Shown here: positions 9,878-19,899 of the stretch, piece after piece
How the letters are laid out: every line of letters starts with the position of its first letter
Numbering within the stretch: position 1 is the first letter of the stretch
From: Saccharomycopsis fibuligera x Saccharomycopsis cf. fibuligera
Taxonomy: Eukaryota > Ascomycota > Saccharomycetes > Ascoideales > Saccharomycopsidaceae
Reading direction: 5' to 3'
DNA length: 64,000 bases
Assembly (NCBI GenBank): GCA_001936135.1
Contig: CP012816.1
Location: forward strand, 1,925,501-1,989,500
Notes under the pieces: generated by a model
Database searches by the model: none
Told to the model about the DNA's origin: nothing
Seen by the model: only the letters and a program-made list of their open reading frames with translations
Made by a program: the position numbers and the translations under genes

Positions 9878-11428
9878 TTACTCCCACACACTAGCGTCAA
9901 AATAAAGACTTGGATCCAAAGCACTTATATCTGCGCTAGTGACTTCTTGATCCAAAAGCATTTCAGCCATAACTTTACCTGTTCCTGGAGCATTATTAAT
10001 ACCCCAACAAGAATGTCCACTTGCCAAGAACAAGTTTGGAACATTAGTCTCACCAATTAATGGACCACTACTGCTTGGGACATCAAGAACAGGTAGATAA
10101 CATGCTTGACGCTTTAAAATTCTTCCTTTTCCTAAAGTTGTAGATAATCTACCAACATAATGAAATAATGTGTCACATTTTTCTTTTACTACTTCAACAT
10201 CATCAGTTGTTTCTGGCACATCAACTGCAGTATCACCTTCACCACAAACATATACTTCATTTTTTCTAGCATACATTTCAGGTGATACGAACCCAAATTT
10301 AGAGCTAGAAATCTTCAATTCGGTAAAAATAGCATATGGAGAAACAGAAGCGTTGTTGTGAGGGGCAACAGTAATTGAATGTGCTCTAAGGCCCGATATA
10401 GGGCAATCAGGTAAAATTTTGGAAGTCCATGGACCCACCGATAACACCACTTGATTACCTAGAAGTTCAACGGGAGTGAAATTTTTATTTTGCTCATCTT
10501 GTGCAGTAGATGGAATGTAAGAAACACCTTGGGCTTCGCCAGAATCTTCATCAAAGATTATCTCATTGACTTTCCCAATAATCAATTCCACTGCGCCAGA
10601 TTCTATTGCTTTCTTCAATATGAAATTGGTAAACTTGTATGGATGAACTTGAGCAGTAGTATCTTTCCCGCCTAATAAAGACCAGTCATTGATATATTCT
10701 TGCTTTATCCAGTCTAAATCTCTAGGTAAGTTCACGGAGCTTGTATAATCATGTTCATTTTTTATTGAATTTTTGGTAACGGTCTTTCTCTTTTTTGTGG
10801 CTTTGTCTCCTACTGAGTCCGGGGTTCCTGACCCAGCCTGTTCTGCAATAATTTTATCCTCGTCTTCATGGGAGCTAAGGTCAGTATTGCTATCTGTTTT
10901 GTATCCGCTATCAGCAGAGTTAAGGCTTTCATCCGAGTGTTTGCTGCTTTTGATAGATTTGGATGAGTTCTGATCTTCAGAATCGGCATATTCTTTTTCG
11001 TCTTGTGCATTACCTTCTTGATCTTCTACTTCATCTTCTACTTCATCTTCTTCAATATCTTCGTCCTCTTCCAATGCTTTCTCGATGTCACCTTCCAAAG
11101 AAACTGTGGTTAAACGTCTATAATCCCACTGGTTATCGCCGTCATACTCTTCTGCCAATTCACTATGTAGCTGGAAAGACAATGGGACAATTTGTTGAGG
11201 GAAAGCCCAAAGAGCCAATAAACCACCAGCTTTACCACTAGCGCCACCTGCCACACGTTTTGACTCTATTATGGTAATGTGATACTGGTCGGCGTCGAAA
11301 GAAGGGTGTTTGGTCAAATAATAAGCAATGCAAACGCCAATAATACCGGCGCCAACAATGATAATGTGATGCTTCCCTTCATGATTGCCAGAGTGCTTAG
11401 AAGTATACTTTATAAAGTCTTCTTCCAT
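9878..11428 (-). CDS. TDA3: Tda3-type FAD-dependent oxidoreductase
   Basis: Member of the D-amino-acid-oxidase-like FAD oxidoreductase family; yeast Tda3 is linked to late endosome-to-Golgi traffic, and its substrate is not settled. The 516-residue protein begins with a dinucleotide-binding motif, GAGIIG (26-31), followed by the Tda3 signature ESKRVAGGASGKAGGLLALW. The C-terminal FAD-closing segment reads SGPLIGETNVPNLFLASGHS. An acidic, Ser-rich insert of about 110 residues (roughly 110-220) interrupts the domain at the same place as in Saccharomyces cerevisiae, but with unrelated sequence. The match is strong along both conserved halves. Confidence 0.92.
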   Translation of the reverse strand: MEEDFIKYTSKHSGNHEGKHHIIIVGAGIIGVCIAYYLTKHPSFDADQYHITIIESKRVAGGASGKAGGLLALWAFPQQIVPLSFQLHSELAEEYDGDNQWDYRRLTTVSLEGDIEKALEEDEDIEEDEVEDEVEDQEGNAQDEKEYADSEDQNSSKSIKSSKHSDESLNSADSGYKTDSNTDLSSHEDEDKIIAEQAGSGTPDSVGDKATKKRKTVTKNSIKNEHDYTSSVNLPRDLDWIKQEYINDWSLLGGKDTTAQVHPYKFTNFILKKAIESGAVELIIGKVNEIIFDEDSGEAQGVSYIPSTAQDEQNKNFTPVELLGNQVVLSVGPWTSKILPDCPISGLRAHSITVAPHNNASVSPYAIFTELKISSSKFGFVSPEMYARKNEVYVCGEGDTAVDVPETTDDVEVVKEKCDTLFHYVGRLSTTLGKGRILKRQACYLPVLDVPSSSGPLIGETNVPNLFLASGHSCWGINNAPGTGKVMAEMLLDQEVTSADISALDPSLYFDASVWE

Positions 11429-11733
11429 TGTGTGTGAAATTGAGCAGGAGTTATATTGTGATGATTTGTGATTGCTGTCAACAAGCTCGAAATGCTAAAG
11501 ACAGCTAAATGTTACCTGTTCTAAACCTCAGCAGAAATTTGTGATATTTAGAACCAAAGGAAAAATAGATGAAAGCAAATTCAAGGACGCCAAACAAACC
11601 CAAATGATCAGCAAATTTTGAATGAGTATTACTGTAGACGTTAAAGTAAGGCCGCCACTGAACCAAAAACAAGAGCAATATGAAATGAGAAGGCTAAAGA
11701 ATACCGGTTTGTATTAAAAGAAAAGATTTCAGG

Positions 11734-11768
<35 letters not shown>

Positions 11769-12532
11769 ATTTTCTCTAGGTTTTTTAATTTTCGTTTATT
11801 GCCGAAATGGTATGATTCTGCACCAGACAAACGTACAGACGAAATTGGGTATTAGAAGAACCCGTACACTGGATAATGGAATGTTTTGAAATGGCCAATG
11901 GTTGTTTCACAGGCAAAAGAGATAGATATAATTTGACACTATAACAAGAGAAGAATAAAAGAAATTGAATAACTGAATAACTGAATTGTGGCGGTAAGAT
12001 GGAAGCAAAAGTACGAGAGTCCAGTTGACCGCAAAACTTGGTACAGAGCCATTGCCGCCGTTTCTGCTTCTGGTTCTGCTGCGTTGCAATTGTTTGCTGC
12101 TGCTGCTGTTAGTAATTCCTGTTAACTACTATGGAAATAAGAAGTCGGCTGATATTTCTGCACTATAATGCATGGAATTACGGAATAGTGCATGCTATAA
12201 CATATCGAAGCATATTGAGGCGTACTCCGAATGCACCCCTATAAAACACTGTAAATGCTGTAAACAGAATCTTATGGGGTGTATTTCTGCCGCAGTATCT
12301 GTCTCCAGCCAATGCGACAGCTGAGTCAGCGCAGCAAAGTCAGGTAAAACCAGGCGTCTGACTATATACTACTATTGAATCTATAGAGTACCAACCTCTT
12401 AATATCACATGGCATAATCGTCGCACATTGAACTACTAGAGGCGCCAGTTGAAAGAAATTATCAGATTATTCAACGTCGTATTCATAACTATGAAACGAG
12501 CTTTCCTGCTTTCTTCAACCGTTCCAATTGTC
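11429..12532. other. Intergenic region upstream of TDA3
   Basis: This 1.1 kb interval lies 5' of TDA3 and 3' of TLG1. It carries a T33 tract at 11735-11767, a likely nucleosome-depleting element, and a TGAGTCA Gcn4/AP-1-type site at 12322-12328 that is far from either start. No gene was found. Confidence 0.5.
11735..11767. repeat. Poly(dT) tract, 33 nt
   Basis: An uninterrupted run of 33 T lies about 310 bp upstream of the TDA3 start. Long homopolymer tracts of this size recur throughout the window. Confidence 0.9.
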
Positions 12533-13246
12533 TCATAGAATTACTATTAATACCAAAAGCACAATAAGAACTACCACCAACGCCATGATACAGCAGTCAC
12601 TGAATCGCTCTCGATTCTTCTCTAAAATACGACCAAGTCTCTTAGCTCCTTTATTCAACTTTCCCTGCGTTCTATCCATGTCTTGTTCAAACTCGTCTAT
12701 TATCTGCGCATGGTCTTCTAGTTCATCTCCCATCAACCGTGCTTGTTGGTTAATACGCTGCACTGAGTTGAACACTCCATCTAGCTGAGTATCCTGGTCC
12801 CGCAATTCCTCTTGAAGTTGTATGTTATTCATACCCACATTTCTTTCCTCGTCTTCTATTCCAGCTTGCTGCCGATCGACCGTCGTGTGGATGTTGTTAT
12901 TACTGACTTCATCGTAACTTATGAATGGATTGTTAGTGGCCTCGCTACCAACTTTCTTTTTCCAGGTATTATTGATATCTCGGGCATCCTGGGTCAACTG
13001 CTCAATAACCCCTTCTCTTCTTTTGATTTCATCTGCCGTTAAATCCGCATATAGTTCAGGCTCGGCCTTGATCTGTAGGACGGACTCTTTCAAGTCCTCG
13101 ATAGTCTCTTGTAACTCTGCAGCTTGGTTTTCAAAGTCTAGCTTATCGCCATTTGACACATTATTGAAATCGAGCTGTCTCAAAAATATTCTCAACCCAT
13201 TGATTTGCTCCTCACCATCCTCTTGAACTTGGTTGAAAGGATCCAT
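12533..13246 (-). CDS. TLG1: Tlg1, Qc-SNARE of endosome/trans-Golgi
   Basis: t-SNARE light chain (syntaxin 6/10 family) that pairs with Tlg2 and Vti1 for fusion at the trans-Golgi and early endosomes. The 237-residue product has an N-terminal Habc-like helical half, a SNARE motif (about 143-208) and a C-terminal anchor (about 219-237) preceded by DCC, as in yeast Tlg1. The motif DTQLDGVF...ARLMGDELEDHAQIIDEF aligns without gaps with Tlg1 and human STX6. Oddity: the ionic zero-layer position, Gln in nearly all Q-SNAREs, is His179 here (codon CAT at 12710-12712). It is divergent from UGO1 with 312 bp between the starts. Confidence 0.93.
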   Translation of the reverse strand: MDPFNQVQEDGEEQINGLRIFLRQLDFNNVSNGDKLDFENQAAELQETIEDLKESVLQIKAEPELYADLTADEIKRREGVIEQLTQDARDINNTWKKKVGSEATNNPFISYDEVSNNNIHTTVDRQQAGIEDEERNVGMNNIQLQEELRDQDTQLDGVFNSVQRINQQARLMGDELEDHAQIIDEFEQDMDRTQGKLNKGAKRLGRILEKNRERFSDCCIMALVVVLIVLLVLIVIL

Positions 13247-13558
13247 TGTTTCACTCTATCTTTGTATATATATAGTCCTACTGTCTTTTTGACTTCTGGC
13301 GATACTGCTATGTGTGCGGTTACCAGATTTCTTTATTTTCGTCTATAGTTAGATGCTCAAATTGGGTCACATGAGCACATCTTTTCTCTTACATGCGTGC
13401 CGCTCAGATACACAAGAAAAGAAAAACTAGAAAATAAGCTAAGGAGATAATCATAATCGACCGAATCATTTGCCAACTACAATTCGAGCAAACTATTCAA
13501 TAAACTTTACTTACTCGGTTTGTTCTTTTATCCTTGAACCAAGGTGAAGCCTTCGAAA
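13247..13558. promoter_or_regulatory. Divergent promoter between TLG1 and UGO1
   Basis: The 312 bp between the two start codons must hold both promoters. A TATATATA stretch sits at about 13264-13272, very close to the TLG1 start. No other feature stands out. Confidence 0.45.
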
Positions 13559-15112
13559 ATGACAAACGAGCTAAGACCTTACTATAGTGTCGATAGCTTT
13601 GATGCAGGCTACCCAATCACTTATCGTCCCGGAGTAGGGGTCTTATATCAAAGCGGCAAATCATTAGTGGATACTCTATTTTCAAAAGATGGTTCTGATG
13701 TCGCTGCCAAAGGCCAAAATTTTGGAATAAGAAATTCTTCAATAATAGGCGATGGTATCAGATCCATGCGCCGTGCTCAAAACGTCACGTCTTCCGATAA
13801 TGGTATCTTACAGCCTTTGTGGAATAGTTTAAATAGTTCCTCCGAAGTTTTATCAGGATTGCTTAGTAAATTGGCAAGAAATTACTTCAAGGTCATTTTG
13901 AATGAGCCGTTTGATATTGTGAGACTTTTGTTGCAAGTAGGTGTATTTGACATTTCTGGAAGACGTAATGGAACTTCTGGAAAAAGGGTCTTACAATCAA
14001 AGAAAAAGAATAGAAAAAGGAAAGCTGGTATCAATAATCATCTTGATGACAATCAAGACGACGATAATTCTGATTATTTCTTTACGAATGATATAACAGT
14101 CACTTCGCGAAATCCAACCCAGAATAATATATATGACAGTGATTATGACCAAGAAGAGGATGAAGAAGAAAACGACGGTAATGATGATTATGATGATGAC
14201 GATGATGACATTTACGAATCTAAAACGGTGGACAATAAAAATCATATTCAGCCCTTATCTTTACAAACACTTGATGTTATGTCATCCATATCATCCAAAG
14301 AGGGGTTGACAAGTTTATGGAAAGCTACCAATGTGTCGTATATCTATCAAGCCTTATCTTCTACTCTTGAATCTTGGTTTACTGGATTTTTGTCTCCATT
14401 TTTGGAAATTCCGGATCCATTTTATATTGATATTAACTACTCACCAGATCCGGTCAAATCATTGGCTTTGGTGTTGTTTGCTTCTATCGCTACTGGCTTA
14501 GTTTTGGCCCCATTAGATTTAATAAGAACCAAGCTCATTATCACTAAGATAAATGGCCAAGGAAATAGAAATACTCATTTAAAAAGAAGCTTAAGGGATA
14601 ACATTAAACAATTGAAATCTTACTTTTGCCCAATACAGTTAATCTTCCCAACAATTTTGAATTCTTTCGTCACTAATTTTCTCAGAAACATTACACCATT
14701 CATATTTTCAATCAAACTTCAAGTTGAGAACTACTCAGTGACATACGAAATCGTCAAATTGCTTTCTGAATTTTTTGAGTTATTTTTGAAACTACCTGCA
14801 GAAACTATTCTCAGAAGAGCACAAACTTCTTACTTGCTTCATAAGAAAAAAAACGAACAAATGGAGGATTCTAACGGCTTGGAGATCAGTAAAAATGATT
14901 TGGTGGTAGAATTTACTGGTTACTCAGGAACTTTTGATACGATATTCAACTCGATATATCATGGAACTAAACAAGATAATCCTCATAATGACAATTATGG
15001 TATCGCCAGTCTTTACAGAGGTTGGAGAATTGGTATGTTGACGATTTTTGCCAGATGGGGGTTAAGAGTGTCAAACTATAGTGATCCTAAATTTGTTGAG
15101 GAAAGATTCTAA
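13559..15112 (+). CDS. UGO1: Ugo1, modified carrier protein of mitochondrial fusion
   Basis: Outer-membrane member of the mitochondrial carrier family that links Fzo1 to Mgm1 during fusion; it is not a transporter. The first ATG is at 13559 (517 residues); a GTG 15 bp upstream is in frame but is not used as a start in yeast nuclear genes. Family marks are PYYSVDSFDAGYPITYRPG at the N-terminus, the segment EPFDIVRLLLQVG, and the carrier signature PLDLIRTKLI in the second half. A strongly acidic Asp/Glu insert (about 165-225) lies in the loop that is also acidic in Saccharomyces cerevisiae. FZO1, its partner, lies 11 kb away. Confidence 0.93.
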   Translation: MTNELRPYYSVDSFDAGYPITYRPGVGVLYQSGKSLVDTLFSKDGSDVAAKGQNFGIRNSSIIGDGIRSMRRAQNVTSSDNGILQPLWNSLNSSSEVLSGLLSKLARNYFKVILNEPFDIVRLLLQVGVFDISGRRNGTSGKRVLQSKKKNRKRKAGINNHLDDNQDDDNSDYFFTNDITVTSRNPTQNNIYDSDYDQEEDEEENDGNDDYDDDDDDIYESKTVDNKNHIQPLSLQTLDVMSSISSKEGLTSLWKATNVSYIYQALSSTLESWFTGFLSPFLEIPDPFYIDINYSPDPVKSLALVLFASIATGLVLAPLDLIRTKLIITKINGQGNRNTHLKRSLRDNIKQLKSYFCPIQLIFPTILNSFVTNFLRNITPFIFSIKLQVENYSVTYEIVKLLSEFFELFLKLPAETILRRAQTSYLLHKKKNEQMEDSNGLEISKNDLVVEFTGYSGTFDTIFNSIYHGTKQDNPHNDNYGIASLYRGWRIGMLTIFARWGLRVSNYSDPKFVEERF

Positions 15113-15296
15113 TGTCCATTTTGTTTGCTTTTGTTCCTTTTTTTACTACCCCATTTATTATAATCTTTTGTTTGTCTTTTTAGTTTGTATTTTCTTTTCT
15201 CTTGTGCAGTTTGTCTTCCGAAACCCTTTTTATGCTTTTATGTTATGTTCTTAAATGATGCTACCTTTTCTTCATCGCCTTTTTTATAATTAATAT

Positions 15297-15333
<37 letters not shown>

Positions 15334-15776
15334 CAAATTGGTGACATCTTGTTTTGTTTTCTATTAAATCTTTCAATTTTCCCCCTCAGGTTTGATTGAA
15401 CTTCCTACCTTTTCATTATTTTTTATGCCTTCCCATAATAGCCGTTCGCGTTTGTAAATAAAACGATATATTTGTTGTGTTTATTAGTTGTTTTTTGTTT
15501 TTGCCCTGTTGATTCTGTATATCGCCTGTTTTACATGTTGAAAAAACAACTGTACGTTAGATGCCCTGGAATGCGCTCACTGTTAAAACGGAACTTACTG
15601 CAAAATAAAAAATAAATCAAAGCAGGCGCATCAGCAAGACATACCAGTGAAGCCCAACATTTTTTGCTTAATAGCATAAACAGTTAGCATTGACTGACCA
15701 TTACACTTTTTTCTAATAGCCTAGTATTGTAACAAAATCAGAAAGAACAACAAAAGTGATTGAGAGGCCGCCAAAT
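15113..15776. other. Intergenic region upstream of SDC1 with T36 tract
   Basis: The interval between UGO1 and SDC1 is T-rich and includes an uninterrupted T36 run at 15298-15333. I find no gene in it; it serves as UGO1 3' flank and SDC1 promoter. Confidence 0.55.
15298..15333. repeat. Poly(dT) tract, 36 nt
   Basis: A pure run of 36 T, the longest homopolymer in the window, lies between UGO1 and SDC1. Confidence 0.9.
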
Positions 15777-16102
15777 ATGCAGGACGAACAAACAAAAGAC
15801 CCGACTCCAGAAAAGAATGATACAACGGTTAAGACCGAAAAAGAAGTCACAAACACTGATGCCAATTTCTATTCTAACAATATTGCGGATACTGATACTA
15901 AAATGGCAGAATCAGGTCAGAATGAAAATGCAGAGACTGCATTTTTCGCAGCGGAAAATCAGTATCAACAACAGTTAGACAAAGAAAATGAGGTAGAAAA
16001 AGAAAAACAAACAGATTTCAAAGTGGAAGAGATTCCTAACCAAGGCCCACTTAGTTTAAGTACGACTACAACTGCCATATTACCAGCAGAAACTATTACA
16101 GC

Positions 16103-16174
<72 letters not shown>

Positions 16175-16607
16175 AGTCAAACTGACGACATCTTCGCCAG
16201 CGCCGACTGTTCTTGTGAACAATAGTGCAATCGATACAGTACATAACAATACTAACAGTAATACTACGAATAGTAGTAAATTATCAACATCAACATCAAC
16301 AACAGGATCCAGAGCATCATCAACCACAGCTACAATCAAACAACAACCAAACATTCCTGAATTGCCATCAAATGTAAGGCCAAGTCAAGTCATTGGCGGT
16401 GCTCCACTAAGACAATGGATCAATGACGAACTTACCCCTTTTTTGCTAGAAGGAATGAGACTTGTTTCTAAGGAGAGACCGGCTGAACCATTAAAGTTTT
16501 TAGGCGAATATTTGCTCAAAGAGAACGAGAAGAAACAACAACAATACCAACAAAATGTAGAGATAAAGCATGAAACTAATGTAGTGAAAGAGGAAGGACG
16601 CGGATAA
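15777..16607 (+). CDS. SDC1: Sdc1, DPY30-type subunit of COMPASS H3K4 methyltransferase
   Basis: Subunit of the Set1/COMPASS complex that methylates histone H3 lysine 4. The DPY30 dimerisation motif is near the C-terminus: PLRQWINDELTPFLLEGMRL, then KERPAEPLKFLGEYLLKEN. The first ATG is at 15777 (276 residues); an in-frame GTG at 15756 is ignored. The N-terminal two thirds are low-complexity Thr/Asn/Ser with a run of 24 Gln (16104-16175, CAA codons then CAG). The family core is about 50 residues and Saccharomyces cerevisiae Sdc1 has 175, so the length excess is all in the unstructured part. Confidence 0.9.
16104..16175 (+). repeat. CAA/CAG trinucleotide repeat in SDC1
   Basis: Twenty-four consecutive Gln codons, first CAA units and then CAG units. 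The pure CAG half is the part expected to be length-variable. Confidence 0.95.
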
Positions 16608-18240
16608 GATTTGGGTAAACGGTATTAAAAATATTTAAATTAATACAATGCTCAAATTTTTATATATTTCCAGATCTAATCAGAAAACTCAAAATATTCT
16701 TCTAATTTCCCGTTCTAATTTTGTTTTTGTTTTTGTTTTTGTTTTTGTTTTTTTTTTTGTTTTTTTTTTGTCTTTAGTGTAAATACTGTAATATGTTGAT
16801 TTTCTTTATGGTGTCCTCGTAAGCAAAAGCTGCGTCATCGATTCACTTATAAGCTTAAAAGTCCGAGAGCTAAATTTACGAGAATTATATACTACTTGAC
16901 GTGCGTTGACATGCATCACTACGAGATTAAAATGTGTAAATATATTGGCAATAATAATAAGCAACTTTTATCATCTTGACCAATACTTTTTGACGCACAA
17001 TTTTACCTTCGTTATAAAAGTTTGTCTTTTGTTGTTTGAGGCCGTTTCTATTATTCTAAGTTTAAGTGATCATTGTGCAATGCAAGGAATTTATTCGCTT
17101 TATATAAGGTCTGTGAAATTCAAAAGCTTCAATAATGCTAGCATATGTCCCGCTATAAGTAAATATACTCAACGTTTTTATTGAAGACTGAGAAAACCCC
17201 AGAAAAATAGTAATCTTCCGCCACCTCCACCATTGAGAGAAAAATTGAAATGAAAATAAAAATAAAAATGAAAAAAGAAATGACGAGGCGAGGCGTCTTT
17301 TCAAAAGCCATGTCGGATAAGATGTTTGTTCTCTTCATAAATAATATGCTTTTCTGTGTTCTTTCCACGGTAGATGAGCTTATTCGGACCCCTTTTGACA
17401 TAAAGCTCACTAAGACAGTTTTTCCGGATAGTTGCTTTAACGGATCTTTTCAAATGACGGTATTCATAAACTGAGTCATTTTTGAATGCCCCCACGTTCT
17501 GCCAAAATGACCTCGAGATCGCTACAGAAGCGATAGCATGCACAGCCACTCTCGCTTTCTCGTGAGTAAAATACAATTGACCGCAATAACAGCACTATAT
17601 ATTTTCATTGGCATCACTCAGATGTTGCTGAAAGTACTCCGCTGTTTAGTGTAAATTAAATACAATAAATAAAAAAAAAAAAAAAACCTAATGACCAATT
17701 GATGAAACGAGGCTAGCTTCGCATGTTTATTGAAGCTGGTGCGGAGTTAGAGTAAGTAGTTGTGATGCGTGCTCTTAGTAATTTGCAGTGCGATATCCAT
17801 ATTGCGAGGTCGGAGAAAGTCACAGCTGGCTAGCGATCACAAGGAATTTATATTTGCGGTTTTTCTTAACATTACAGAAGATGCGCAACTATCGCTTATG
17901 ATAAAATGTGTTGAGCGGAATATGGAATCGTAGATTAAAGTGGGGCATCATAATATAGCCACGAGAAGGTGCAAATTATTTCTTTGCAACAGGAATGCAG
18001 GGTAGATGCTGATTATCACAGCATAATTTGAGCAAAAAACATAACTAAATAGATTAAACACAAACACAGAGAAGCGGGGAAAAAGGAAACAGAGTCGTTA
18101 ACTGGACACTATAAATGCCATTAGAAAAGAACTATAGTGAAATATGAATATGAATTATGAGCAGACAATGATTATGGATTTATCGTCAACTCATGAGTAG
18201 ATTATAGTCTCTAAATTGATTTAGAGCAGGTATTGTTTTT
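16608..18240. other. Long convergent intergenic region between SDC1 and NFU1
   Basis: This 1.6 kb interval contains (TTTTTG)n repeats at about 16722-16770, an A-rich tract near 17671-17686 and purine-rich low-complexity DNA near 17250-17280. An open frame on the minus strand (17301-17576) has no ATG and is discussed under findings. No tRNA or known gene was recognised. Confidence 0.45.
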
Positions 18241-18813
18241 CTAATTAGACTTGTTTTTCAAATTCTTTTCAAACTTTTCGAATTCCTTAAATGCAATCTC
18301 TTCTTCTGGATCAAAGACCTGCTTTACCCCAGTGACTTCAGGAATAAAATAAGTCAACATGCTTTCAATGCCATGTTTCAAAGTTGTTTCACTCATGGAA
18401 CATGAAGTACAAGCACCAGTAAGTTTCACAAACACTGTACCATTTTCAAAATCAAAACCTCTGAATTCCATATTTCCACCATCTTCTTGGATATTTGGCA
18501 AAATTCTCTGGATTATCACATCATAAATATCTTCATATAAATCATATTCATCTTGATTTGCCGGAAGCCTGGCATCTTGGTATATTCTTTTGTTGAGAAG
18601 CTCGTGGTTTATTTTGCCCTCTACTTTGTTATTCAAGAATCTGACGGAATCTGCGTTAGCGCTGGAAACGGAGGAAGGGGAACTTTCTAGCGAATAGGAA
18701 CGCAGGAAACAGTGATTGGTAAGCACCGGAGCTCTGGAAATATTGAAAAGTATTGGGGAACGTCTAGCAAGAGGAACTCTGACTATTTGTCTTGGAAGTG
18801 TTCTAGATAACAT
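18241..18813 (-). CDS. NFU1: Nfu1, mitochondrial [4Fe-4S] cluster delivery protein, short form
   Basis: Late-acting iron-sulfur carrier that passes [4Fe-4S] clusters to lipoyl synthase, complex II and others in the mitochondrial matrix. The ATG at 18813 gives 190 residues; an upstream TTG is ignored. Residues 1-40 are Arg-rich with no acidic residues, a mitochondrial presequence. The C-terminal NifU domain is intact: NIQEDGGNMEFRGFDF, then the cluster motif CTSC (Cys135, Cys138) and GIESML. The conserved tail DPEEEIAFKEF matches yeast Nfu1. Between SVRFLNN (57-62) and the NifU domain only about 30 residues remain where other Nfu1 proteins carry a folded Nfu N domain of roughly 90. IND1 lies upstream on the same strand. 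Confidence 0.92.
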   Translation of the reverse strand: MLSRTLPRQIVRVPLARRSPILFNISRAPVLTNHCFLRSYSLESSPSSVSSANADSVRFLNNKVEGKINHELLNKRIYQDARLPANQDEYDLYEDIYDVIIQRILPNIQEDGGNMEFRGFDFENGTVFVKLTGACTSCSMSETTLKHGIESMLTYFIPEVTGVKQVFDPEEEIAFKEFEKFEKNLKNKSN

Positions 18814-19899
18814 TATATAATTGAATAGCAATATATCAAGTTAGTTTAATCGGTGTTCGATGAAGTAAACAAGAGTATATGTAGATTAAGATTGTAATAA
18901 AAAAAATAAAAAAAAAGTACTGGCGCCTGCGATTCTTCTTATACGTTTTTTCTCTTTCACTGCCCAGATGACTAAGCGCGATGACCTTTGCTGTCGCAGT
19001 TTTTCTTGTGCGAGAGAATTTCTCGGAGCATTTCCGATCGGCTTTTGCTACGGGCAGTTAGAAATCAGAGCATGCCATTAATGCGTTATATCGCGTTTTT
19101 TGGCATATTGTTTACTTTTTTCCCAAAAAAAAAAAAAAATTTTTATAGCTGAGTTATTTACCTTGTAAATATCAAAAGAGAATACAGCTGCTTTAGCTAG
19201 TTTTGTAGAAAACAATGTTTGGTTCAACCTGATACAGAATCAATACTTTTGGCACGCATGTATCAGGCGCTGAAAAGTTCAGTGTGGGTTTTCAAACACT
19301 TATTCTCTTACTCTAGAAAAGCCTTCGTATAACACAAAAATTGAAAATATGGTGCAGGAAAAGTTACGAGACGGTAAATTGTTACACCTTTAAAAGACGC
19401 TAACTGTGACTGAGAAGTGTTGACTATACCCCAAGACAGAGTGTATTTTCTGAAGAGAAAATACTTTAGGTCTCCTCACTGAAGATGTTAGCGAGTCGGA
19501 AAGACATGCTCGTAGGAAAGAAAATAAAATATGAACAATAAGGCAGTGTTTGATGACCATCGACCAGAACCTGAGAGCAAAGGGGCTTCTGGCTACTTAA
19601 GACCTGGGTAAAAACAATATGCCTCAGGGCCATTAACTTAGAAAACAACGTATTTGTTTAAATTTTTTTAACTTTTAAAGTACTAAACAATCAAACCACA
19701 GTTTAGTAGCAAAATGCAATCTTCACAAGAGTTAGAGCTGACATTTCCGTATTCGTAGATACCACACAACAATCACAAGTGTCCATTTAGTAACAGACCT
19801 AAACCATTGGCACGCTGGTAGGGGTCGCAAATATTGACGCATTCCAGCGGCATAGCGTGAGTATAATTATACACCTATTGTGCATTTTACTGACTATGC
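18814..19899. other. Intergenic region between NFU1 and IND1
   Basis: Nearly 1.1 kb of AT-rich DNA holding the NFU1 promoter and IND1 3' flank. Short A runs occur near 18900 and 19125. No gene or RNA is supported. Confidence 0.5.
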
